A stretch of 41,092 nucleotides of DNA from Chthoniobacterales bacterium (GCA_025929155.1 JAICMR010000008.1:1-41092); one strand, 5' to 3'. Positions 9,355 through 19,774 are shown, counted from the stretch's first letter. Made by a program: numbers and translations. The notes: generated by a model not told the origin, from the letters alone.

Positions 9355-11775
9355 ATGATCACGGACCTCCGCTTCGCCCTTCGCCAACTGCTCAAATCTC
9401 CCGGTTTCACTCTGCTGGCCATCATTACGCTCGCGCTTGGGATCGGGCTCAACACCGCGATCTTTAGCCTGATCAACGATCTCTTCCTTCGCGGCTTGCC
9501 CTTCAAGGAACCAGCGCGCGTCGTCCATCTCTTCACGAAACCAAAGGGCGGCGACACGATCGACTACCCGCTCTCCGGGCCGCGCTTCATGCACTATCGG
9601 GATGGGCAGCGGATTTTCGACGGGTTCGCCGCCGAAAGCTTTACCGCCTTCACCCTCACCGGCCTCGGCGAGCCGGTACAGCTCCAGGGATTCCGCACCA
9701 CGGCAAATTACTTCGATGTCCTGGGCGTGCGGCCGATCATGGGACGGACCTTCACGCCGCAGGAAGAGGAAGGCGCGGACGTTGCGATCGTCTCGGAGGA
9801 ATTCTGGCGCGCCCGGCTGGGCGGCGACCCGAATGTGCTTGGTCGCAGCATCGCGCTCGACGGCGTCGCGCACACGATCGTGGGCGTGGTACCGAACATG
9901 CCCGCGCAATGGGTCGGGCCGAACGGCAACGAAGTCTGGACGACCAAGCCGTTTGTGATTCCCGGCTTTTCCTATGAACGGATGATGCGCGGGACGGCGT
10001 TCCTGCGCGTGATCGGGCGGATGAAACCAGGCCAGACCGTTGCCCAAGTGCAGGCGGCGCTGCTGCCGCTCGCGCAAAGTTACCACAACGAAAACCCCGG
10101 GAAGATCGACGCGGACGTGGTCGGTTTTGTGAAAACTCTTCCCGAAGATGTGAGCGGCGATTTGCGTCCGGCCTTCGGCACGCTCCTCGCCGCCGTCGGC
10201 TTCGTTCTTCTCATCGCCTGCAGCAATGTCGCTAACCTGCTTCTCGTTAGGTTCAGCGGACGTCGGCGCGAGATCGCGTTGCGCATGGCGATCGGCGCTT
10301 CGCGCGGCAGTGTGCTGCGACTCTTCGTTCTCGAAAGCCTGCTCGTGAGCGTCCTCGCCGGCGCCGTCGGCATGGTGCTCGCCTGGCAATTGGTCCCGCT
10401 CGTTCCGAAGATGGCGGCGAATTTTCTCCCACTCGATCCGGTGAGCGGCATTGGGCTGTCGTGGCCGGTGTTGCTTTTTGCGATTGGGCTTTCGCTCATC
10501 ACCGGTTTGGCAATGGGGGTTTATCCAGCCTGGCAAAGCTCACGCGCCGATCTCGTCGATGGACTCAAGGAAGGCGGGCGCGGCTCGAGCGGGAGCGTGA
10601 AGCAGCAACGTTTCCGCAAAATTCTCGTCGGCGCGCAGGTCGCGCTCTCACTCGCATTGCTCGCGGGCGCAACCTTACTGATCACAAGCTTCGTTAGGCT
10701 TAGTCACCAGGATCTCGGCTTTCAGGCGAAGAATCTTTGGGTCGGCTTTATCACTCTGCCGGCTGCGCCTTACCCGGACATGGCGGCACGGACGCGTTTC
10801 GTCCAGCAACTGGATGCGAAGCTCCGAGCGGTTCCGGGATTCGAACAATTCAGCTCGAGTGGAGAGGTTCCTCTCGCCGGTGGGAACCGAACGCTTTACG
10901 CCCGTGCCGACCGGAACGTTCCGCCCATCAATGAACGCACCGCCGCGCCGTCGCACGATATCGCGCCCGGTTATCTCAAAACCTGGGGCATTCCGCTGCT
11001 CGCCGGACGCAGCTTTGACGAGCACGACCTGAGCGATCACCCGAACGTGGCGTTGATCAGCCAGGCGGGCGCGCGCAAAATTTTCGGGAACGAAAATCCG
11101 CTCGGCAAAACCTTGTTCGTGACGAGCGCGAGCGTGCCGGTGGAAATCGTCGGTGTGGTCGGCGACGTCCGTTCGGAAAAGGTCGCGCAACGCAATGAAG
11201 TGGAATTTTACCGGCCATGGGCGCAGGAGAATTTTCCCTTCGTCATCCTGACCGTGCGGGGCACGCTGCCGAGCGCCGAGATCACGCGCCTGGCGCAGAA
11301 AGCAGTCGCCGGGATCGATCCCACCCTGGCCATCGCGCAACCGCAGATGATGAGCGCGATCGTCGCGCAAGCGCTCGGGCAGGCACGCCTAACGAGTATC
11401 CTGCTGGGGATTTTCGCCGCCGTCGCGCTACTTCTCGCGACCGTCGGCATTTATGGCGCAGTCGCCTACAGCGTCGAGCAACGCACGGGCGAGATCGGCG
11501 TGCGCATGGCGCTCGGCGCGCAGACGGCGGATGTGCTCCGCTTGATCGTGAGCCAGGGGATGAAACCGGTCGCGTTTGGGTTGCTCATCGGGCTCGGCGC
11601 GGCCGTTGCGTTGGGGAGTCTGCTCTCATCGCAACTCTACCAGATCTCGGGGCATAACCCGCTCCTCCTCGCCGCTACTGCTTTCGCGCTCGCATTGGCC
11701 GCTCTCCTCGCCTGCCTCATCCCCGCACGCCGCGCCACGCTCGTGAACCCCATCGAGGCTTTACGTAATGAATAG
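9355..11775 (+). CDS. ADOP-type orphan ABC transporter permease
   Basis: An 806-aa duplicated permease starting [18 protein letters not shown], with TM1 near 20-45. FtsX domain 1 (about 275-405) contains [20 protein letters not shown] and AIGASRGSVLRLFVLES, so the usual RQLLTES is changed here. The linker helix is near 425 (VGAQVALSLALLAGATLL). FtsX domain 2 (about 677-806) contains VGIYGAVAYSVEQRTGEIGV and the end is PARRATLVNPIEALRNE. It is not translationally coupled: 51 bp separate it from the relic upstream, and two CCTAAC motif copies (9317-9335) sit directly before its start. No ATPase lies nearby. Confidence 0.93.
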   Translation: MITDLRFALRQLLKSPGFTLLAIITLALGIGLNTAIFSLINDLFLRGLPFKEPARVVHLFTKPKGGDTIDYPLSGPRFMHYRDGQRIFDGFAAESFTAFTLTGLGEPVQLQGFRTTANYFDVLGVRPIMGRTFTPQEEEGADVAIVSEEFWRARLGGDPNVLGRSIALDGVAHTIVGVVPNMPAQWVGPNGNEVWTTKPFVIPGFSYERMMRGTAFLRVIGRMKPGQTVAQVQAALLPLAQSYHNENPGKIDADVVGFVKTLPEDVSGDLRPAFGTLLAAVGFVLLIACSNVANLLLVRFSGRRREIALRMAIGASRGSVLRLFVLESLLVSVLAGAVGMVLAWQLVPLVPKMAANFLPLDPVSGIGLSWPVLLFAIGLSLITGLAMGVYPAWQSSRADLVDGLKEGGRGSSGSVKQQRFRKILVGAQVALSLALLAGATLLITSFVRLSHQDLGFQAKNLWVGFITLPAAPYPDMAARTRFVQQLDAKLRAVPGFEQFSSSGEVPLAGGNRTLYARADRNVPPINERTAAPSHDIAPGYLKTWGIPLLAGRSFDEHDLSDHPNVALISQAGARKIFGNENPLGKTLFVTSASVPVEIVGVVGDVRSEKVAQRNEVEFYRPWAQENFPFVILTVRGTLPSAEITRLAQKAVAGIDPTLAIAQPQMMSAIVAQALGQARLTSILLGIFAAVALLLATVGIYGAVAYSVEQRTGEIGVRMALGAQTADVLRLIVSQGMKPVAFGLLIGLGAAVALGSLLSSQLYQISGHNPLLLAATAFALALAALLACLIPARRATLVNPIEALRNE

Positions 11776-11800
11776 CGTAACACAGCCATCTTGGCCGTCC

Positions 11801-11860
11801 GTAACGCAGGCTTCCAGCCTGCACGAACCAACCAAACTGCAGGCAAGATGCCTGCGCTAC
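11801..11860. repeat. 60-bp palindromic intergenic element
   Basis: Two back-to-back hairpins: GCAGGC-TTCCA-GCCTGC (11806-11822) and GCAGGC-AAGAT-GCCTGC (near 11840-11855). The outer ends GTAACGCAGGC and GCCTGCGCTAC are themselves nearly inverted. A third related string, AGCCTGGAAGCCTG, follows at about 11866-11879 and can pair with the first arm. This looks like a REP-like palindrome filling the spacer between two permease genes. Confidence 0.7.
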
Positions 11861-11886
11861 CCATCAGCCTGGAAGCCTGAATTACT

Positions 11887-14451
11887 ATGAACGATCTCCG
11901 CTTCGCCATCCGCCAGCTCTGGAAATCTCCCGGATTCACCTTCGCCGCCGTCACCGTGCTCGCGCTCGGGATCGGGGTGAACGCCGCCATTTTCAGTCTC
12001 GTCAACGCGATGCTCTTCTCGCCGCAGCCTTATCAGTACCCGGCGGAGTTGGTGCAGCTTTTTTCTCAGGACACAAAGAACCCGAAGAGCTTTCGCGCCT
12101 TTTCCTATCCGACCCTGCGCGACATTCGCCAGCAGAACACAGTCTTCGCCGGCGTGCTCGGTCATCGCGAGACCGTCGTCGGACTCGGCGCCAAGGGAGA
12201 GACGCGGCGCGCGCCGGCTGATCTCGTAACTTCCAATTATTTTTCGGTGCTTGGGGTTCGCCCCGCTTACGGACGCGAGTTCCGGCCGGAAGAAGAAAAA
12301 TCGGGGAGCGGGCAGCGGGTGGCGATCGTGAGCTATCGCTATTGACAGAGGCATTCGCGCGATCCACAGCTGCTCGGTCACACGCTGCTCGTCAACGGCC
12401 AGAACTTCACCGTGGTCGGGATCATGCCGAAAGGATTGACCGAGACGGAGAGCATTTTCGAGGCAGAAGTGTGGCTTCCGCTGGGAGTTTACGACGAGAT
12501 CATGAACGACCGCGAGAGCGCGCCTAACGAGTCCTCGCTGGAAGACCGTGGACGCGACGAGCTGATTGTGATTGGCCGGCTCAAGCCCGGCCTGACCGCC
12601 ACAGCCGCTGCGCCGGCCTTGAAAACCCTTGCGGCCAATCTCGAGTCGGAGTTTCCGGTCGCGCAAAAGGATCAGACTTTCATCACCCGGCCGCTCGATC
12701 GTTTTTCCACGAGCACCGATCCGACCGATCCCGGGCCGATCTACGCCGTCGGCGTGATGATCTCGGGAATGGCGGCAGTGGTTCTGCTCGTCGCTTGCCT
12801 GAATCTGGCCAACATGCTGCTCGCGCGCGGGACGGCGCGGCGAAAAGAAATCGCAGTGCGCCTCGCGCTCGGCAGCAGCCGCGCCCGCATCGTTAGGCAA
12901 CTGCTCACGGAAGGCTTTCTCCTTTCGTTGCTCGGCGGACTCGGCGGCCTCGTCCTGGGGCTTTGGTCGATCGATTTTCTGGCTGTTTCCTTCAGCAAAA
13001 TCGCCCCGGTCGAGGTCGATTGGCTGGGCCGTCCCAATCCGATGGTTCTGGCGGCAACGCTCGGGTTCTGCATCCTCGGAACGCTCGGCTTCGCGCTCGG
13101 TCCGGCGCTCAAGCTTTCGCGCACGAGTGTGCTTGGAGATTTGAAACAACACGCGGGCGAGGACGCGGTCCGACGGCGCTGGAAATTTCTCCCGCGCCAT
13201 CCGCTGATCGTGGCGCAGATCGCTCTCTCGCTCGCGCTTCTCACGGCGGCGGCACTTTTCATTCGCGGCGCGGCCAAGGCGGCATCAGTCGAGTCTGGTT
13301 TGCACGCCGAGAATACTTTCCTGGTCGAGACCGATGCCAGCCTCGGCGGATTCGATCAACGGCAGGCCAGTGATCTTTATCGAACACTGCACGACAAGCT
13401 TGCCGCTCTGCCCCGCGTCGAACACGCAAGCATCTCGGCGACCGTTCCGTTCGGCAACAGCTTCGTGCGACGCGACGTGCAGCGCGCCGGTGCGCATCCC
13501 GCGCCGGCGGTGAAACCGGCAACCGCGGCCGAAGGACGAACTTTTTCGCCGTGGTGGAACAGCGTCGGGGCGGATTATTTCGCAACCGTCGGACTGCCGC
13601 TTTTGCGCGGCCGAGCTTTCACCACAGCGGAAGCGACCCAACCGGGCGGGCCGCCGGTTGCCATCATCGACGAAGTCCTCGCGAAAAAATTGTGGCCCGA
13701 CGGCAACGCGCTCGGACAACGAATTCAATTCCCGACGCTGGAAATCCCGACCAACGAATCCGGGAAAGAGAGCGGCGAAATTAAACGCGGCGAAGCGATC
13801 GAAATCGTCGGCATCGTTCCTCCGGTTAAGAATCGTCTATTCGACAAGGAATCAGACGGCGCGATCTACCTGCCGTTCGCGCGCGGATTTCGGAACGATG
13901 TTTTCTTCTTCGTCCGCTTCGCGTCGCTCCCGGCTGATGCCGAATCCGCCACCGCTGATCTCCTTCGCCGTACGGTGCTGAGCGTCGATCCGGTGCTGCC
14001 GGTCTTTGAGCTACGCACCTTCGCCAGCCACATGGCGCGCAATCCGCAGCTCTGGTTCGTGCGTGCGGCCGCGGCGATGTTTTCTGTTTTCGGCGGGCTC
14101 GCGCTCGGACTCTCGGTGGTTGGTCTCTATGGCATTAAGGCCTATTCGGTTGCGCGGCGCACCCGCGAGATCGGCATTCGTATGGCTCTCGGCGCGGAAC
14201 GCCACACCGTGCAATGGATGATCCTGCGCGAAGGATTCGTCATGGTCGCAGCCGGTCTCGCCGTCGGTCTACTCCTCGCGCTCGGCACGGGAAAAATCGT
14301 GAGCAGCATTCTGTTCCAGGTCAGCCCGTTCGACCCGCTCGCCTTCACCTTCGCGCCGACACTGCTCGCCGCTGCCGCGTTACTCGCCACCTGGCTGCCG
14401 GCGCGGCGCGCCACCCGCATTTCTCCGATGGAGGCGCTGCGCGATGAATGA
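11887..14451 (+). pseudogene. ADOP permease interrupted by TGA at a conserved Trp codon
   Basis: One continuous frame of 855 codons, broken only by TGA at 12343-12345. The surrounding reading is VAIVSYRY-stop-QRHSRDPQLLGHTLL. Paralogues in this window have Trp at this place ([24 protein letters not shown]), so TGG has become TGA. Before the stop: [17 protein letters not shown] and TM1. After it: FtsX domain 1 (ACLNLANMLLARGTARRKEI), linker helix (IVAQIALSLALLTAAALFI) and FtsX domain 2 (VGLYGIKAYSVARRTREIGI), ending ATRISPMEALRDE. The rest is well preserved, so the lesion is recent, or a sequencing or assembly error. A truncated 152-aa product, or reinitiation at GTG 12412 giving 679 aa, is possible. 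The gene ends in the family's ATGAATGA pattern (14444-14451). Confidence 0.85.
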
Positions 14452-14459
14452 TCTCTTCT

Positions 14460-14611
14460 CCGGGGAGGACGGAGTGTCACCCCGTTGCGCTTGGACGAGC
14501 CTCGTCCAAGGCCCCGTACGAACGAGGCCCAATTTCACAACAGAACCCGATCTGCAGCCAAGTTCGGCGCAGACTGCGCCGAACGACGGGGTGACACCCC
14601 GTCCTCCCCGG
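14460..14611. repeat. 152-bp cloverleaf-like palindromic element, copy 1
   Basis: The terminal inverted repeats are 26 bp long with one mismatch: 14460-14485 (CCGGGGAGGACGGAGTGTCA...) against 14586-14611. Between them are two perfect 10-bp hairpins with one-base loops: CTTGGACGAG-C-CTCGTCCAAG (14490-14510) and TTCGGCGCAG-A-CTGCGCCGAA (14563-14583). As single-stranded DNA or RNA it would fold into a stem with two arms. A T-tract follows (14613-14619), so it could also terminate transcription. No transposase is encoded. A diverged copy is at 19598-19774. It directly abuts a vestigial ATGAATGATCTC start (14444). Confidence 0.85.
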
Positions 14612-14639
14612 GATTTTTTCGCCTAACGAACCAACTATT

Positions 14640-17069
14640 ATGATCCAAGACCTCCGCTACGCGCTCCGGCAACTTCTCAAGTCCCCGGCTTTCACCCTCG
14701 TCGCGATCGCGACGCTCGCGCTCGGGATCGGCGCGAATAGCGCCATCTTCAGCGTGATCGACACGGTTCTCCTGCGCGCCCTTCCTTTTCCGAATGCCGA
14801 TCGCCTAACGATGATTTGGGTGGTTGCGCCACAACATCCGGGCGACGAGCGGCAGGTCCATTCGTATCCCGATTACCTCGATCTGCGCGCGCAGAATCAT
14901 ACCTTCAGCGCAATGGCAGCTTACTCGGACGTCTCCGCCGTCTGGGGAACCGGCGAGAACGCTGCCGATGTTCCGGGGCTCGCAATCACCTCGGATATTT
15001 TTCAGGTGCTCGGGACGCAGCCGGTCCTCGGGCGCGGCTTTTCGCGCGAGGATGAGAAACGCGACGGGCCGCGAGTGGTGGTGATCAGCTATTCTTTCTG
15101 GCAACAGCGCTTTTCCGGCGATCCGAATGTAATCGGGAAAAAAATCCTGCTCGCGGGTCACCCGACGACGATCACCGGAGTGATGCCACGGGGCTGGCAA
15201 TTCCCGGTCCAGCGCGACGACGTGAACTACATCGCGCCGCTCCCACAACTCTTCGGCAGCGCTGCGAACGATCTTCTGACGCGGCGCGGTTCGCACTTTC
15301 TCAGCGTCGTCGGCTGTTTGAAAAAAGCAGTCAACCTGCGCACGGCGGCGGCAGATTTGCAGACGATCCACGCGCAGTTGGCGCAGCAATATCCCGATAC
15401 CAACGCCGGACGAACGCTCCGGGTGGTGCGATTGCAAGCGGACGTGGTTGGCAATGTGCGGCCCGCGCTGCTCGTGCTCTGTGCGGCGGTCGTGCTCGTG
15501 CTCCTGATCGCCTGCGCGAACGTCGCTAATCTTTTCCTCGCCCGGGCGGCTGCGCGAGAACGGGAGATCGCGATCCGCACGGCGCTGGGCGCGAGCCGAT
15601 TTCGTATCGTTAGGCAACTTCTTTCCGAAACCCTGCTCCTGGCGCTCCTCGGAGGCGCAGCCGGCCTGCTCCTCGCCTGGTGGAGCACCGATGCGCTGAT
15701 CGCGATGGGCCCGGCCGACCTTCCGCGTCTGCACGAGGTCCGCATCAATGGCGCGGTCGTCGCTGTCACTCTGGGGCTCGCGCTTCTCACAAGTCTGGTC
15801 TTCGGATTGATTCCGGCGTTGCAGGTCTCGCGTCCGCAGGTCGAGCAATCGCTCAAGGAAGCGTCGCGCGGCTCGACCGGCGGCGTTCGCAGTCATCGAC
15901 TTCGCTCCGCTTTCGTCATCTCGCAATTTGCGCTCTCTCTCGTGCTCCTGGTGGGCGCGGGTTTGCTCATTCGCAGCTTCGCGGAATTGCGCGCGGTCCG
16001 GCCGGGATTCGATCCGCGCGGCGTCTTCACCTTTTGGCAAACGCTCCCGCAATCGCGCTACGGAGATGCGGATAAGCAGATACAATATTTCCAAACGCTC
16101 CTGCCGAAACTCCGTGCGCTGCCGGGGATCACCGACGTCGGAATGGCCTCGCCTCTGCCCTTCAGCGACAACGACTCAAGCACGAGCTTCGGCATTGTCG
16201 GGCACTCGCCCTCCGCGCCTGGGATGCAGTCTTCCGCGTCGCACCTCACGACGGATGGAAGTTACTTCCGGGCCATGCGCATTCCGCTCCGCAACGGGCG
16301 CACCTTCAATGAACGCGACCGGAAAGAGGCGCTCCCGGTTATCATGATCAATGAAGCGTTCGCGGAAAAATATCTGGTGGGCGAGGATCCGATCGGGCAG
16401 CGCCTCCTGGTTGGCTTGGAGAAGAAACCGCGCCAAGTGGTCGGTGTGGTCGGGAGCTCGAAACACAGCAGCCTGGCGGAGCCGAACAACCCGGAGTTTT
16501 ACATTCCCTTTCTGCAGGAACCGGATAGCTACATGGACATCGTCGTCCGCACGGGCGAGCCTGCGCCTAACGAACTCCAGACAATGCTTCGGCGCGCAGT
16601 GCACGAGGTTGACTCGCAGCAATTTGTTCCGGTGGTGCGATCGCTCCCGGACATGCTCAGCCAGACGCTGACGCAATCGCGTTTCAACAGCGCTCTGCTC
16701 GGCGCCTTCGCGACCGTTGCGATTCTGCTCGCGGCAATCGGCATCTACGGAGTGATCGCCTATAACGTGACGCAACGAACCAAAGAGATCGGGATTCGCA
16801 TGGCGCTCGGCGCGCAACGACGGCAGATGCTCCTGATGATCCTGCGCCAGAGCCTAACGATGGCGGCGATCGGGATCATGGTCGGTTTGGCGGGCGCTTT
16901 TGCCGCGACGCGCCTGCTCAGTGCGCTCCTCTTCGGCGTCGGTACGGCTGACCTGCTCACCTACGGCGCGGTGATTCTGCTGCTCGCCGGCGCCGCCCTG
17001 GTTGCCGCGCTCGTTCCCGCCCGCCGCGCCATGAAAATCGATCCCGTGATCGCGCTCCATTATGAGTAA
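14640..17069 (+). CDS. ADOP-type orphan ABC transporter permease
   Basis: An 809-aa permease starting [20 protein letters not shown]1 contains [20 protein letters not shown]. FtsX domain 1 (about 275-405) contains [19 protein letters not shown], then [20 protein letters not shown]. The linker helix near 420-440 reads [19 protein letters not shown]. FtsX domain 2 (about 680-809) carries [20 protein letters not shown], and the protein ends [26 protein letters not shown] (14621-14629) lies 10 bases before the start codon. The gene is separated from the interrupted permease upstream by the cloverleaf element, so it probably has separate transcription. Substrate is unknown. Confidence 0.93.
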   Translation: MIQDLRYALRQLLKSPAFTLVAIATLALGIGANSAIFSVIDTVLLRALPFPNADRLTMIWVVAPQHPGDERQVHSYPDYLDLRAQNHTFSAMAAYSDVSAVWGTGENAADVPGLAITSDIFQVLGTQPVLGRGFSREDEKRDGPRVVVISYSFWQQRFSGDPNVIGKKILLAGHPTTITGVMPRGWQFPVQRDDVNYIAPLPQLFGSAANDLLTRRGSHFLSVVGCLKKAVNLRTAAADLQTIHAQLAQQYPDTNAGRTLRVVRLQADVVGNVRPALLVLCAAVVLVLLIACANVANLFLARAAAREREIAIRTALGASRFRIVRQLLSETLLLALLGGAAGLLLAWWSTDALIAMGPADLPRLHEVRINGAVVAVTLGLALLTSLVFGLIPALQVSRPQVEQSLKEASRGSTGGVRSHRLRSAFVISQFALSLVLLVGAGLLIRSFAELRAVRPGFDPRGVFTFWQTLPQSRYGDADKQIQYFQTLLPKLRALPGITDVGMASPLPFSDNDSSTSFGIVGHSPSAPGMQSSASHLTTDGSYFRAMRIPLRNGRTFNERDRKEALPVIMINEAFAEKYLVGEDPIGQRLLVGLEKKPRQVVGVVGSSKHSSLAEPNNPEFYIPFLQEPDSYMDIVVRTGEPAPNELQTMLRRAVHEVDSQQFVPVVRSLPDMLSQTLTQSRFNSALLGAFATVAILLAAIGIYGVIAYNVTQRTKEIGIRMALGAQRRQMLLMILRQSLTMAAIGIMVGLAGAFAATRLLSALLFGVGTADLLTYGAVILLLAGAALVAALVPARRAMKIDPVIALHYE

Positions 17070-17099
17070 AACAGCGCAGGACACTTTTTGGGGAATTGC

Positions 17100-17142
17100 A
17101 CGCGTGCCGCGCGCTGGCGATGGCGACTCGCCGTCGCAAACT
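17100..17142. repeat. diverged fragment of the 1523-1664 repeat family
   Basis: The string GCGCTGGCGATGGCGACTCG followed by CCGTCGCAAACT parallels GTGCTGGCGACGGCGTCCCG...GTCGCGAACT in the element at 1523-1664. It forms a hairpin GCGATGGCGA-C-TCGCCGTCGC with one mismatch. The rest of the spacer (17070-17202) holds no gene, and the motif GCCTAACGA lies at 17181-17189, just before the next start. Confidence 0.5.
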
Positions 17143-17202
17143 TTTCAGAGCGAAGCGCGAGCGCTTCCCAGATGCATTTCGCCTAACGAATAAGAAATCA
17201 CC

Positions 17203-19596
17203 ATGAACGACCTACGCTACGCCTTCAGACAACTCATCGCCTCGCCCGGCTTTACCGCCGTCGCCATTCTCACTCTTGCGCTCGGGATCGGCGCCTGCAC
17301 CGCCATCTTCTCGGTCGTGAACGGCGTCCTCCTGCGGCCGCTCGATTATCCCCAGCCGGACCGGATCGTCGTGATCAAGGAGACGAACCTTCCGCAGTTT
17401 CCGCAGTTCTCCGCTTCGCCGCCTAACTTTCTCGATTGGCAGAAGCAGACGCACTCGTATTCCTACCTTGCCGCGCTCAGTGGAGATCAGATCAACCTGA
17501 CCGGCGAAGGCGAACCGCAGCGGCTCATCGGCGTTCACGCTACGCCGGATTACTTCAAGGTTTATGGAATTCAGGCGGTCCTCGGCCGCACCTTCGCGCC
17601 CGGAGAAGACACACCGGGAAAGGACCGTGTCGTCGTTCTGAGCAATCCGTTTTGGCAACGTGTTTTCGGCGGCGAGAAGAATGTGATTGGCCGTTCAATT
17701 CAGTTGAATGGCGAGCCTTACACCGTCATCGGCGTGGCGCCACCGGAGTTCGGCCAGGCGACCAAAGTCGATGTCTGGACGCCGCTGACCTTTAGCCCCG
17801 AGGAGCGGAGCAATAAGTATCGCGGCGCGCATTACCTAAGTGTCGTCGGCCGTCTGAAACCTGGAGTGAGCGCGGCGCAGGCGGACGCGGAGATGAAGCT
17901 GCTCGCGTCGCAACTGGCGAAGCAATATCCCGATTCGAACAAAGGCTGGAGCACATTTGTCATGCCGCTGCTTGACTACAGCGTGCGCGATGTCCGCGTG
18001 GTGCTCTACGTTCTCCTCGGCGCGGTCGGCTGCGTGCTTCTCATCGCCTGCGCGAACATTGCCAATCTGCTCCTCGCCCGCGCGACCGCGCGGCACCGCG
18101 AGCTTTCCATTCGCGCGGCGCTCGGGGCGAGTCGTTTTCGACTCGTTAGGCAACTGCTCACCGAAAGCGTTCTTCTCGCCGTCGTCGGCGGCGCCGCCGG
18201 ATTGCTCATCGCGCGCTGGGGACTCGACGCGCTTCTCGCGCTCGCACCGGCTGATCTGCCGCGCGCCAGTGGCATTCATCTCGACACCACGGTGTTGATT
18301 TTTTCCTTCCTTCTCAGTGTTGTTACCGGCGTCGTTTTCGGAGTCGCGCCGGCCTGGCTCGCGGCGCACACCGACATGAACGAATCGCTCAAGCAAGGCT
18401 CCCGCGGTTCGACCGATGCGCGCGGACGGCTGCGCGGCGCGCTCGTCGTCATCGAAGTGGCGTTCGCGTTGGTATTGTTAGGTGGCGCCGGATTACTCGC
18501 GCGCAGTTTCATGCGGCTGACGCATGTGGATCCCGGATTCAATCCGAAGGACGCCACGGTTCTCCGCCTTTCGCTTCCCGAAAAAAAGTATGAAAAAGAT
18601 GCGCAGCAGGTGGCTTTTGCCGATGCGCTCCTCGAACGGCTGCGCGTCTTGCCGGGAGTGCAGGAGGTCGGGCTCACACACACTCTGCCATTGTTAGGCG
18701 ACTGGATCCTCACCTTTCAGATCACTGGACGACCGCCGGTCGCGCCGAGCGATTTGCCGAACACCAACTACTATGCGGTCACGCCCGGTTATTTCCGCGC
18801 CATGGGCATTCCGCTGATCCGCGGCCGGCTTTTCACGCCGCAGGATAATGCGAAGGCACCGCGCGTCGCCGTCATCAACGAGACGATGGCGAAAGAATTT
18901 TTCCCTAACGAGGATCCGATCGGAAAACGGATCAACGTCCAAAACGGGCCCGAAAACTGGCGCCAGATCGTCGGAATCGTCGGCGACATCAAACAGTACG
19001 GCGTCGACAAAGCGACGACGGTGCAGACCTATGAGCCGTTCGCCCAACATCCTTTCAACACGCTGAATGTCGTCCTGCGGACGAGCGGCTCACCAGCGGC
19101 CTTGACAGGGGCATTGCGGCCCGCGGTTTACTCGGTCGATAAGGATCAACCGGTCGGGAAAATTCAACCACTAAGCGAGATTCTTTCCGAGACGATTGCG
19201 AAACAGCGGTTCGCAATGACGCTCGTCGCCGCTTTTTCGCTCGTTGCGTTGGTCATCGCGTCGATCGGCATCTACGGCGTCATGTCTTACAACGTCGTGC
19301 AACGGCGGGGTGAGATTGGGATTCGGATGGCGCTCGGCGCGCAGACCCGTGATGTGCTCAATCTGATTCTCAGCAGCGGCGGCAAACTGGTTGGCCTTGG
19401 TTTGCTCGTTGGCCTTCTGGCGACTCTGCTCGCGACGCGCGCGATGGGTTCGATCCTATTTCAGACGGGCGCTTTCGATCTCTTTACGCTTGGAGCGATC
19501 ACGCTGCTCCTCGCGTTCGTTGCGCTCATTGCATGCCTTCTTCCCGCGCAACGCGCCACACACGTCAATCCGATCGAAGCATTGCGCGATGAGTGA
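17203..19596 (+). CDS. ADOP-type orphan ABC transporter permease
   Basis: A 797-aa permease starting [19 protein letters not shown]1 contains LALGIGACTAIFSVVNGVLL. The first periplasmic domain retains DQINLTGEGEPQRLIG and the conserved NPFWQRVFGGEKNVIGR. FtsX domain 1 (about 265-395) contains [20 protein letters not shown] and [18 protein letters not shown]. The linker helix is near 410-430 (VVIEVAFALVLLGGAGLLA). FtsX domain 2 (about 666-797) contains IGIYGVMSYNVVQRRGEIGI and the end is PAQRATHVNPIEALRDE. GCCTAACGA lies 13 bases before the start. There is no coupling to neighbours and no ATPase. Confidence 0.93.
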   Translation: MNDLRYAFRQLIASPGFTAVAILTLALGIGACTAIFSVVNGVLLRPLDYPQPDRIVVIKETNLPQFPQFSASPPNFLDWQKQTHSYSYLAALSGDQINLTGEGEPQRLIGVHATPDYFKVYGIQAVLGRTFAPGEDTPGKDRVVVLSNPFWQRVFGGEKNVIGRSIQLNGEPYTVIGVAPPEFGQATKVDVWTPLTFSPEERSNKYRGAHYLSVVGRLKPGVSAAQADAEMKLLASQLAKQYPDSNKGWSTFVMPLLDYSVRDVRVVLYVLLGAVGCVLLIACANIANLLLARATARHRELSIRAALGASRFRLVRQLLTESVLLAVVGGAAGLLIARWGLDALLALAPADLPRASGIHLDTTVLIFSFLLSVVTGVVFGVAPAWLAAHTDMNESLKQGSRGSTDARGRLRGALVVIEVAFALVLLGGAGLLARSFMRLTHVDPGFNPKDATVLRLSLPEKKYEKDAQQVAFADALLERLRVLPGVQEVGLTHTLPLLGDWILTFQITGRPPVAPSDLPNTNYYAVTPGYFRAMGIPLIRGRLFTPQDNAKAPRVAVINETMAKEFFPNEDPIGKRINVQNGPENWRQIVGIVGDIKQYGVDKATTVQTYEPFAQHPFNTLNVVLRTSGSPAALTGALRPAVYSVDKDQPVGKIQPLSEILSETIAKQRFAMTLVAAFSLVALVIASIGIYGVMSYNVVQRRGEIGIRMALGAQTRDVLNLILSSGGKLVGLGLLVGLLATLLATRAMGSILFQTGAFDLFTLGAITLLLAFVALIACLLPAQRATHVNPIEALRDE

Positions 19597-19597
19597 T

Positions 19598-19774
19598 GCG
19601 GGAGGGACGTGGTGTCACTCCGTGGGGCTTGACCGAGCCTCGCCCAAGCTCCTGGGGATTGCGTCGCTTCGGGTGCCGAACTGGCGTCACGTCTCTCGAA
19701 ACCATCACGCCCGCTTTTCGCCGGGCTCGGCACAGACTGCGCCGAGCGACGAGATAGCATCTCGTCCTCCCCGG
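19598..19774. repeat. 177-bp cloverleaf-like palindromic element, copy 2 (diverged)
   Basis: It has the same architecture as 14460-14611. The outer inverted ends (19598-19623 and 19749-19774) are degenerate, at about 17 of 26. The first internal hairpin, CTTGACCGAG-C-CTCGCCCAAG (19628-19648), has two mismatches. The second, GCTCGGCACAG-A-CTGCGCCGAGC (19725-19747), has one. GTGTCAC, the GAGCCTCG core and CAGACTGCGCCGA are shared with copy 1, so the two are homologous. The insertion is longer between the hairpins. The remaining spacer to 19836 shows nothing else. Confidence 0.78.

Noticed and set aside
12343-12345. UGA read as tryptophan (alternative genetic code)
   Set aside because: TGA is used as a true stop at 4092, 6469 and 14451 at the normal family end, so a code change is not supported.
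14460-14611. Insertion sequence
   Set aside because: There is no transposase frame and the length is only about 150 bp. At most it is a non-autonomous element.
14444-14626. Short open frame MNDLFSGEDG... after the interrupted permease
   Set aside because: It runs straight through the palindromic element with no family similarity, so it is a vestigial start rather than a gene.
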